5,238 nucleotides of DNA, from the NCBI GenBank assembly GCA_030607655.1, contig JAUWJN010000196.1, positions 1 through 5,238 of the forward strand, written 5' to 3'. Below the pieces are notes generated by a model, which searched no databases, was not told the origin of the DNA, and saw only the letters and a program-made list of their open reading frames with translations. Shown here piece by piece: positions 1-4,634 of this stretch (position 1 is its first letter; each line of letters opens with the position of its first letter). The stretch is from a bacterium (lineage in GTDB: Bacteria > Armatimonadota > Zipacnadia > Zipacnadales > Zipacnadaceae). The position numbers and the translations under genes are program-made.

Positions 1-533
1 ACTATCTGCCCGACCTGGTGCCAGCGGTCGCTGTCCTCGTGGGGGTAAGTATTAGCCTTGGCCTCGCCTAGGCGGGAGACTAGAGTATTGATGCCTCGTC
101 CGCTGATGGCGACGGTGGGCACCACCGGCACCCCTAGTAGTTCTTCGAGCTTTTCTACGTCAATGTGGATGCCCTTGTGGGTGGCCTCGTCCCACATATT
201 CAGCGCGACGATGACAGGTTTGCCGGTATCAAGGAGCTGGAGAGTGAGGTTGAGATTGCGTTCCAGGTTGGTAGCGTCCACGATGTCTACCACCACGTCG
301 CCTTCGGCGAGCATATCCACGGCTACTTGTTCGGCGCGGGTAGTGGGGTCGAGAGTATAAGTGCCGGGCACGTCAATAACTTCAGCTCGTTCGCCATCTA
401 GCTTCATTCGCCCCTTGGTAAACTCTACCGTTGTGCCCGGGTAATTAGAAACAATAACATCGGTGCCAGTTAGCCTTGAAAAGACCACACTCTTGCCGAC
501 GTTGGGATTACCCATCAACAATATGCGTTTCAA
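1..533 (-). CDS. feoB: FeoB, ferrous iron transport G-protein/permease (N-terminal part only, cut by window edge)
   Basis: FeoB is the inner-membrane Fe2+ transporter with a cytosolic N-terminal G domain. Only that domain (about 177 residues) lies in the window; the permease part continues past the left edge. All G motifs are visible: G1 GNPNVGKS (residues 8-15), G2 threonine in NYPGTT (30-35), G3 DVPG (54-57), G4 NMWD (112-115) and a G5-like AISGRG (142-147). The stretch from SNYPGTTVEFTKG onward is typical of FeoB rather than Era/Der GTPases. I chose the TTG start at 533-531 because GGAGG lies 7 bases upstream and because it places the G1 motif at the usual position right after MKRILLM. The TTG overlaps the feoA stop as TTGA, which suggests translational coupling. 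Its place at the end of a Fur-headed gene set suggests iron-repressed expression. Family assignment is firm; only the exact start is inferred. Confidence 0.96.
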   Translation of the reverse strand, partial: MKRILLMGNPNVGKSVVFSRLTGTDVIVSNYPGTTVEFTKGRMKLDGERAEVIDVPGTYTLDPTTRAEQVAVDMLAEGDVVVDIVDATNLERNLNLTLQLLDTGKPVIVALNMWDEATHKGIHIDVEKLEELLGVPVVPTVAISGRGINTLVSRLGEAKANTYPHEDSDRWHQVGQI

Positions 534-763
534 CCCGCAACCTCCACCATAATGCGACGGGCTAGGCCGAACCCTACTGCCACTTGGGTAGCACCCGCTT
601 GCAGGCTGACGGGGCCGCGGAAGGGCTGGGTAGTTAGTTTAGTGATCGGCACGCCCGGGTGGATGCCCATTGCTTGCATCCGGCGGACCATTCCGTGGCC
701 CCCAGCTAGGTCAACTACTATCCCCACTTGTCCAGGTGCCATGTCGGCGGCTGAAATGATCAA
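530..763 (-). CDS. feoA: FeoA, small SH3-like partner of FeoB
   Basis: This 77-residue protein has the normal FeoA length and pattern: GGHGMVRRMQAMGIHPG (residues 21-37), then PFRGPVSLQAG (47-57), then VAVGFGLARRIMVEV near the C-terminus. FeoA is a cytosolic SH3-like domain needed for, or modulating, Fe2+ uptake by FeoB. The start is a TTG at 763-761, preceded by AAGGAGA with about 7 bases spacing. The next in-frame ATG (residue 8) would remove the first beta strand. The stop overlaps the feoB TTG start by 4 bases, and its own start overlaps the stop of an upstream 50-codon frame in the same TTGA manner. No membrane segment or signal peptide is seen. It is clearly part of a coupled feo operon. 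Confidence 0.92.
   Translation of the reverse strand: MIISAADMAPGQVGIVVDLAGGHGMVRRMQAMGIHPGVPITKLTTQPFRGPVSLQAGATQVAVGFGLARRIMVEVAG
541..545 (-). promoter_or_regulatory. Shine-Dalgarno of feoB, supports the TTG start
   Basis: GGAGG on the minus strand lies 7 bases before the TTG codon at 533-531, inside the last codons of feoA. No ATG is available at this position, so this site decides the non-ATG start of feoB. Confidence 0.8.
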
Positions 764-912
764 GTTAGTTTCTCCTTACTACTTGCTCCCGTGCGGGAAT
801 TCGGGCTAGGCAGCTTAGCCAGAACTTCCCCGGCTTTCTTCCCGATTTGCTCACCTAGCCCAGTTATTCCCAGCCTGCAAGCCCAGCACCACAAGTGGTA
901 CTGAGGGCACAT
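760..912 (-). CDS. Small Cys-bearing protein in the feo operon (unrecognised, 50 aa)
   Basis: I do not recognise this protein. The ATG at 912-910 opens 50 codons. The N-terminus carries C2, C9 and C12 in the form MCPQYHLWCWAC, with a histidine (H6) and two tryptophans among the cysteines. A possible amphipathic helix follows (about residues 17-34: LGEQIGKKAGEVLAKL), then a polar tail. Context is the main support. It starts only 12 bases after the stop of the barrel gene, and its TGA overlaps the feoA TTG start as TTGA, exactly as feoA overlaps feoB. Without it the operon would have a 161-base hole. The feoA Shine-Dalgarno sits in its last codons. Its own upstream sequence (GGCGGGGCGTGGA) is a poor Shine-Dalgarno, so translation may depend on coupling from the barrel gene. 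The Cys/His cluster could bind metal, in the loose sense of other small Feo accessory proteins, but that is inference. It may also be a chance frame, since it continues the barrel gene's reading frame after the TAG. Confidence 0.5.
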   Translation of the reverse strand: MCPQYHLWCWACRLGITGLGEQIGKKAGEVLAKLPSPNSRTGASSKEKLT

Positions 913-924
913 TCCACGCCCCGC

Positions 925-1959
925 CTACCAGGTCCACATCCCGCCGAACGAATATCCAATGTCGGGCGTGAACTGGCTCTTGGCACTATACGGCATGCTC
1001 AACCCGACCATCAACTTCTGATGCTCGCTCTCGGCACCGTTGGGATGGTACTCAACCTTCAGCGCGAAGTTGTGCGAATGCGCCCGGTACCCTACACCGT
1101 CGTCGTTAGGCTGGGTAGTTTGGCTAGTCTCAAACCAGCCGGTGGGGCCGAAAATGGCTGCCCACTTGTCGGCTAACTCCCGTTCCACAAAGAACTTATA
1201 GCCCATGCGGTCTGCGTAATGATAACCGGACTTACCGAAGCCGTCAATGGTGCGGGCGTTACCTATCATGTCGTAGGTCAGGTGCGCGCACCCTGCGCTC
1301 TTCTCTGAGAAGTCGGCATGAAATAGCAGAGCCAACCGCCAGGCATCGGCGCCGGTACCCAAACCGTTAACGCACTTACCATCACTGGCAGTGTCAAAGC
1401 GGTGGGCTAACGCCACGCAGGCATGCCGTTCCTCGAAGCTCCCCTTGGGCTCGTAGCTTTCCAGGAACTTGTACTTGGCCGAGACCCAGATGTCTTCGAA
1501 GCCGCTGCTATCCTTCTCCACCCAATTCCCCTGTTTTTGCATACGCAGATCCCGCCATGCGAAGGGCAGCACGAGGCCCACATCAATTCTCTCGGTCAGG
1601 CCGTAGCCCAAGCGAATGGGTAGCTGCGTCTTACGCGAATGCCAGCCCGCGGGCAGGTCCTCCATAGCGCCGGTCTGCGGATTGTACCGCTCAGTGTGGT
1701 CCACATACTTCGCAATACTCCTCAGCCAAAACTTCCCCTTCTCCAGGCCCAGTGGGCAGCCCACCACCGGTTCAGCGACCACGGGACGGGCTATCATTCC
1801 CAGCGTGAGCGTTACTGCTGTAGCGATTATCACACTGAGAGCAACCCTTATGCTTCTGAATGCGGGCCAGGACCTCATTCGCCTCTGCAACGCCTCAGTT
1901 TTTGGTCTCGCAGCAAGTTCCCGACTTGCGACGGTATTTCCTCTAGACATCTGTAACAT
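925..1959 (-). CDS. Predicted outer-membrane beta-barrel protein (phenol-MetA/transporter-like family)
   Basis: This 344-residue protein appears to be exported. An Arg-rich N-terminus (to about residue 38) leads into a hydrophobic stretch (39-57, VALSVIIATAVTLTLGMI) and a likely signal-peptidase site after RPVVA (about 62/63). The mature part alternates short amphipathic strands with polar loops and ends in aromatic residues (GGMWTW), as outer-membrane barrels do. The segments LGYGLTERIDVGLVLPF (117-133) and FEDIWVSAKYKFL (154-166) resemble the 'GLTdrwdlGvslPy ... lGDl.l..KY.l' pattern of the PF13557-type barrel family. The ATG at 1959-1957 has a strong AGGAGG 7 bases upstream. An ATG at 1878 would give a more usual signal-peptide length but has a weak ribosome site. 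Lying between fur and feoA, it may let Fe2+ or a ligand cross the outer membrane (inference). Five cysteines are present in the mature region (C68, C181, C196, C224 and neighbours), which is a little unusual for a barrel. Confidence 0.75.
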   Translation of the reverse strand: MLQMSRGNTVASRELAARPKTEALQRRMRSWPAFRSIRVALSVIIATAVTLTLGMIARPVVAEPVVGCPLGLEKGKFWLRSIAKYVDHTERYNPQTGAMEDLPAGWHSRKTQLPIRLGYGLTERIDVGLVLPFAWRDLRMQKQGNWVEKDSSGFEDIWVSAKYKFLESYEPKGSFEERHACVALAHRFDTASDGKCVNGLGTGADAWRLALLFHADFSEKSAGCAHLTYDMIGNARTIDGFGKSGYHYADRMGYKFFVERELADKWAAIFGPTGWFETSQTTQPNDDGVGYRAHSHNFALKVEYHPNGAESEHQKLMVGLSMPYSAKSQFTPDIGYSFGGMWTW

Positions 1960-1966
1960 TGTTTTT

Positions 1967-1972
1967 CCTCCT
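1967..1972 (-). promoter_or_regulatory. Strong Shine-Dalgarno of the barrel gene
   Basis: AGGAGG on the minus strand lies 7 bases before the ATG at 1959-1957 and decides the start. The 7-base word CAGGAGG (1967-1973) is perfectly complementary to CCTCCTG at 2010-2016 on the same strand, so the site could be sequestered in the leader RNA. Confidence 0.8.
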
Positions 1973-2009
1973 GTAAATAGTAATCACATCTAGACACTAC
2001 TTGATTTTT

Positions 2010-2177
2010 CAGGAGGAGTATGGTAGCCTACATTTGAGTGAGGTGTGGCTACCACATCTCCTCCGGCGTCCAGATGTCTGTGTGCATCTGGGCGCCTTTT
2101 ATGCTCCTTAGCATCAGCTCATCTATTGGTCTGCCTCCTTTCTGTTCACCAGATGGCCGCCGCGCGTCAATCGGCCA
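2010..2177. other. Structured spacer between fur and the barrel gene: four inverted repeats, candidate regulatory RNA
   Basis: The 239-base gap 1960-2198 contains four inverted repeats. (1) TGGCCG 2154-2159 pairs with CGGCCA 2172-2177. (2) ATGCT 2101-2105 pairs with AGCAT 2110-2114 around a 4-base loop. (3) A 12-bp stem is formed by 2065-2076 and 2085-2096 with an 8-base loop. One pair is U-G if the plus strand is transcribed and C-A if the minus strand is. (4) A composite stem is formed by GGAGGAG 2012-2018 with CTCCTCC 2058-2064, plus TGGTAGCC 2021-2028 with GGCTACCA 2047-2054. Stems 3 and 4 abut directly. Read on the minus strand this is the 3' end of the fur transcript or the leader of the barrel gene, and the CTCCTCC arm of stem 4 can instead pair with the barrel's Shine-Dalgarno. 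I see no match to a riboswitch class I know and no convincing promoter for the barrel gene. Transcribed strand and function are open. Confidence 0.5.
2065..2100 (+). terminator. Possible plus-strand rho-independent terminator-like hairpin
   Basis: Read on the plus strand, GGCGTCCAGATG and CATCTGGGCGCC form a fully paired 12-bp stem (one U-G) with an 8-base loop, followed at once by TTTT. The T-run is short, and no plus-strand gene is evident upstream. It may therefore end an antisense or small RNA, or simply be part of the structured spacer. The minus-strand copy has no T-run. Confidence 0.3.
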
Positions 2178-2198
2178 CTTGCAGGTCTACCAGGCACA

Positions 2199-2642
2199 CT
2201 ATTGTCGTGCAGTGCGCTGGCATTCTTCGCACAGCCCACAAATTTGTAATGTATGAGCGTGATGTTTGAAGTTATACTCGCGGCTGACCCCTATTATGGC
2301 TCCCTCTACGGCGGGGCAGATGAAATCTATTACCCGACCGCAGCGCTCACAAATCAGGTGCCCATGATATTCCTGTTCTTCGTGCAGCAGTTCATAATGG
2401 CTGTGCCCCTCGCCGTATATTACCTCGCGAAGTATCCCCGATTGGATCAGTATAGACAGTAGACGATATACGGTTGCCCGCGAGACCTCAACGTCTTGGT
2501 CCCGTAGCACCACCAGTAAATCATCAGCGCTAAAGTGGGCGGGCATTAGGAGGATGTGGTGGATAATCCTTCGGCGCTGCGGAGTGATGCGGAAGTCCGC
2601 GCGCTGTAAGGTGCCAATGATTTGTGCTTCCCTCTGTTCCAT
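2199..2642 (-). CDS. fur: Fur-family metal-responsive transcriptional repressor
   Basis: This 147-residue protein matches Fur family length and layout. The N-terminal winged helix includes RITPQRRRIIHHIL (residues 18-31), then H36 followed by SADDL, and the recognition helix VSRATVYRLLSIL (53-65). The C-terminal dimerisation and metal region carries EYHGHLICERCGRVIDF (91-107), with H93, H95, C98 and C101, a downstream acidic residue E113, a His cluster HHAH (127-130) and a second C138xxC141 pair. That is a structural zinc site plus the regulatory-metal ligands. The ATG at 2642-2640 is chosen over longer frames because it has GTGGAG just upstream, and the -10/-35 promoter lies inside the extended frame, so a longer product cannot come from it. 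Its place ahead of an OM protein and feoAB argues for an iron sensor (Fur proper). PerR, Zur or Mur specificity cannot be excluded from sequence alone. Confidence 0.94.
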   Translation of the reverse strand: MEQREAQIIGTLQRADFRITPQRRRIIHHILLMPAHFSADDLLVVLRDQDVEVSRATVYRLLSILIQSGILREVIYGEGHSHYELLHEEQEYHGHLICERCGRVIDFICPAVEGAIIGVSREYNFKHHAHTLQICGLCEECQRTARQ

Positions 2643-2655
2643 ATTGCTCCACTTT

Positions 2656-2679
2656 ATTGAGATTGAGATGCAGTCGCAA
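2656..2679. promoter_or_regulatory. Candidate Fur operator at the fur transcription start
   Basis: Plus-strand bases 2656-2673 read as three tandem hexamers, ATTGAG ATTGAG ATGCAG. The wider interval TTGAGA...TCGCAA (2657-2679) is an imperfect inverted repeat. Fur sites are classically arrays of at least three hexamers, and this one covers the predicted +1 and early leader. The exact consensus differs from GATAAT, so this is a candidate only. Confidence 0.4.
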
Positions 2680-2681
2680 AA

Positions 2682-2699
2682 GAGATTATACTTATTATG
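2682..2699. promoter_or_regulatory. Second candidate Fur/PerR-like operator overlapping the -10 box
   Basis: GATTATACTTATTATG is an AT-rich imperfect palindrome (10 of 14 symmetric positions in its ATTATACTTATTAT core) lying over the -10 element and part of the spacer. It resembles degenerate Fur/PerR boxes. Its composition is also dictated by the -10 sequence, so support is weak. Confidence 0.3.
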
Positions 2700-2713
2700 C
2701 CCATTTTTGTCAA
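2685..2713 (-). promoter_or_regulatory. Consensus sigma70-type promoter for fur (and perhaps the whole feo set)
   Basis: On the minus strand, TTGACA (2713-2708) and TATAAT (2690-2685) are separated by exactly 17 bases, a perfect match to the vegetative consensus. Transcription would start near 2678 and give a leader of about 35 bases before the fur ATG at 2642. The region is AT-rich compared with its surroundings. Such a strong promoter usually needs repression, which fits autoregulation by the encoded Fur protein. Confidence 0.88.
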
Positions 2714-2856
2714 TGCCTAATCGGAAAATCTTTCGCACGTGATCGTTTCTGCTAGATTAGAGCATTTGTTATGAAGGTATCTCGGGGACAAACGGCGAAT
2801 TACTGCAGTGACGGCGCCAACACCAAATCCGGAGCAGCATTTCGCAGGAGAAGAAT
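2714..2856. other. Upstream region of the ATPase gene, no clear promoter
   Basis: This stretch lies between the fur promoter and the ATPase ATG. It contains a CACGTG (2738-2743 area), an 8-base palindrome ACTGCAGT near 2803 and the ribosome site AGGAG at 2846-2850. I found no convincing plus-strand -35/-10 pair and no open frame with a ribosome site. Confidence 0.4.
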
Positions 2857-3345
2857 ATGTCGGTGGAAGCATTGATTTTGATCATGCTCGGCTTTTTGGC
2901 CCTAGTGGTTGGCGTAGCCAGCGTGGTACTACAGCGCCAGCAGCGGGCCAAGCGCGAGTTTAGTCATGCGCTGCTTGCCGCCGATCAGCTTTACCGAGCC
3001 ATGAATCTCGTCCGCGGAGGGTCGGTGACTGAGTATGTTGAGCGTGAAGAGGCAGCATCGTACATGGGGAATCCGGCGACCTGCAGGCGCCTGTTGATTA
3101 CCGGCCCCAGCGGCTGCGGAAAGACCCGGGTGGCCACCGAAATCGCCCGCAGCCTCCCTGCTTATCCCAGCCAGCGCAAGTATGTATCCATTGGCGGTAA
3201 TGTGGCCGAAATCCCCCAGGAACCCGCACCCCAGCTCCAGGGGCAACACCTAGTCCTGATCATTGACGACTTTCACAACGCTCTGCTGCACACACCCGGG
3301 ACGGGGTCAGCGAGAGAAGGGAATTGGCCACCCTCGATCCGGTGA
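2857..3345 (+). CDS. Membrane-anchored P-loop ATPase, 5' part (frame broken near 3300)
   Basis: This is the first part of a split gene. Residues 5-25 form one hydrophobic segment (ALILIMLGFLALVVGVASVVL) followed by basic residues, an N-terminal membrane anchor with the rest in the cytoplasm. A Walker A GPSGCGKT (83-90) and a Walker B HLVLIIDD (131-138) mark a P-loop NTPase resembling the STAND/AAA-type signalling ATPases. The ATG is backed by AGGAG 6 bases upstream. The frame reads sensibly to about residue 148 (HTPGTG), then runs into about 14 unlike residues and a TGA at 3343. The next conserved part, a sensor-1-like strand, appears in the -1 frame. The TM segment, Walker A and Walker B in a row make the domain call secure. 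Its biological role is unknown, and no neighbouring partner is evident. Confidence 0.75.
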   Translation: MSVEALILIMLGFLALVVGVASVVLQRQQRAKREFSHALLAADQLYRAMNLVRGGSVTEYVEREEAASYMGNPATCRRLLITGPSGCGKTRVATEIARSLPAYPSQRKYVSIGGNVAEIPQEPAPQLQGQHLVLIIDDFHNALLHTPGTGSAREGNWPPSIR

Positions 3346-4565
3346 AGAACCTGGAGGGCTTTATCGAATACTGCCAGGGGCAGGCGGACACGGTCATCGT
3401 GATGGTCACTGCCCAGGAGGCCCCTCTGGAGGAAGCCTGCCAGCGAGACTCGCGCTGCCGCCGATTCTTCGAAGCCTTTGCCCGGGTCTCCCTGGGCACG
3501 CCCGACGAGCAGCTCCGCCGCCAGCATTGGCAGAAGCTGTGCGAGGACTCGCCCCTGCCCGTACCGGATGAGGCAACTGTCAAAGGACTTCTTGAGATCG
3601 GCGACCAGACCCTGCGCACCCCCGAATGGTTTGTGCGCGAGCACGTAAAGGTTGACCAGTCTTTTGAGTGGTCCGAGGAAACCTTGGAAGAGTTCACGAA
3701 GTTCAGGGATAACCCCTGGAACACTATTGCCGCGAGTATGCCGGCTCTGCAGCAAGAGCTATGGCGGGCGGTCTATGCGCTCCGCGCGCTGGGAGTTCCG
3801 GCCTTCCCCCGGCTGGTCTTTGCTTTTCGCCGGGAAGCGGCGCGGAAAGGGATTCCGGGCTACAGCCAGCGACGGGTGGCGGTGGCGGAGGCCCGCCTGG
3901 CCTTGGAGCAATTGGCAACGGACTATATGCCGGTGGTGGACGGCCGCCTGGTTATAGACGACATCCCCCAGGAGATTGACGACGAGCTGCGTACTGAATA
4001 TGCGCAGTGTGCATCCAAAGCTCTTCCCCAGGCGTTTCCTCGCTTCCGCTGGGGAACACATTGGCCAGATGCCCGGCTTGTGGCAGCGGCCTTTGCGGCC
4101 CTGCTTGCAGCACTCGGTGATCTTGGCTTACATGCCGAACGCTACAATCTCAGTAGGGCCTTCGTCCGCCGCTTCCCCAAGGATTCTGTGGCCTGGTTCT
4201 ACTGGGGTGTGGTGACATACCGGAGTGGCAACCACCGCACCGCAGAACGAGCGTGCCGCAAGGCCATTCAACTGGATCCCGACGCCCCCCAGGCCTACTA
4301 CAATCTAGGGATGACCCTCGGGCAGTTGGGGCGCAGCGAGGAGGAGATTGGGGTCTACGAGGAGGTGGTGAAGCGCTTCGGGGAGGCGCCGGAACTGGCT
4401 CTGCGCGAGCAGGTGGCCAAGGCGCACTTAGGTCTGGCGCTGACCTTCCTCCTCCGTAAGCGCTTTGCCGAAGCGAGGGCGGAGGCGGAAGAGGCCCTGC
4501 GCCTGGACGCCAGTAATGACCCAGCCAGGAAGATGATTGAGGAACTGACGGAGAAGGGGTATTGA
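3324..4565 (+). CDS. ATPase C-terminal part with winged-helix-like region and TPR repeats (continuation in -1 frame)
   Basis: Numbered from the TTG at 3324 this part has 413 residues. It opens with a helix and the strand DTVIVMVTAQ (22-31), which fits the sensor-1 strand that should follow the Walker B of the preceding fragment. A helical region follows, with a possible winged-helix segment around 185-215 (LEQLATDYMPVVDGRLVIDD). The C-terminus has three tetratricopeptide repeats at about 287-320, 321-354 and 363-397, with typical spacing such as AYYNLGMTLGQLGR and a closing AIQLDPDAP. TPRs bind protein partners, so the whole looks like a membrane-tethered ATPase with a sensor or scaffold C-terminus. 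The TTG start has AAGGG very close by, but independent translation is doubtful because the ATPase core would be missing its Walker motifs. Most likely it is one gene with the 2857 fragment, broken by a single-base indel. Confidence 0.8.
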   Translation: MATLDPVKNLEGFIEYCQGQADTVIVMVTAQEAPLEEACQRDSRCRRFFEAFARVSLGTPDEQLRRQHWQKLCEDSPLPVPDEATVKGLLEIGDQTLRTPEWFVREHVKVDQSFEWSEETLEEFTKFRDNPWNTIAASMPALQQELWRAVYALRALGVPAFPRLVFAFRREAARKGIPGYSQRRVAVAEARLALEQLATDYMPVVDGRLVIDDIPQEIDDELRTEYAQCASKALPQAFPRFRWGTHWPDARLVAAAFAALLAALGDLGLHAERYNLSRAFVRRFPKDSVAWFYWGVVTYRSGNHRTAERACRKAIQLDPDAPQAYYNLGMTLGQLGRSEEEIGVYEEVVKRFGEAPELALREQVAKAHLGLALTFLLRKRFAEARAEAEEALRLDASNDPARKMIEELTEKGY

Positions 4566-4580
4566 GGGGACGATAGAAAT

Positions 4581-4604
4581 CGGGGCAGGGATGCCCCTCC
4601 TACA
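4581..4604. repeat. REP-like GC palindrome between the ATPase gene and argB
   Basis: GGGGCA (4582-4587), a GGGA loop and TGCCCC (4592-4597) form a perfect 6-bp hairpin, followed by TCCTACA. On the other strand it starts TGTAGGAGGGGCATCCC. Short elements of this style are dispersed in intergenic DNA of many environmental genomes. There is no T-run, so a simple intrinsic terminator is unlikely. Only one copy is in the window, so repetitiveness is inferred. Confidence 0.4.
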
Positions 4605-4634
4605 GATTCTGCGATAGTCTTAGGGAGAATTCTA

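Noticed and set aside
552..809. Plus-strand 85-codon frame opposite feoA
   Set aside because: It is the antisense shadow of feoA, with Pro/Arg/Thr-rich composition and no Shine-Dalgarno.
885..900. ACCAC-AA-GTGGT inverted repeat after the barrel gene as a terminator
   Set aside because: The stem is only 5 bp with a 2-base loop, has no T-run, and falls inside the coupled small ORF.
2085..2122. Hammerhead-ribozyme-like words on the minus strand (CTGATG, short stem, AAAA, long stem)
   Set aside because: The conserved A after CTGATG is replaced by C, GAAA is missing, no UH cleavage site follows the long stem, and no stem I can be formed.
2165..2170. TTGACG as a -35 box for a barrel-gene promoter
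   Set aside because: No -10-like hexamer is present 16-18 bases downstream on the minus strand; the spacing region is GC-rich and structured.
2170..2195. B12-box-like GCCTGGTAGACCTGC on the minus strand
   Set aside because: The rest of a cobalamin riboswitch core would have to lie inside the fur coding region, and none of its other conserved blocks are seen.
2643..2738. Longer fur start at 2738
   Set aside because: The extension spans the -35/-10 promoter and the ribosome site, and its 32 residues are unlike any Fur N-terminus.
3290..3310. Programmed -1 ribosomal frameshift in the ATPase gene
   Set aside because: No X XXY YYZ heptamer lies in the correct phase in the overlap, and a single missing G explains the break more simply; kept only as a remote alternative.
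3260..3755. Long minus-strand frames of 154 and 160 codons opposite the ATPase gene
   Set aside because: They are mirror frames of a GC-rich real gene, with no ribosome site and low-complexity composition; the plus strand has clear Walker and TPR motifs.
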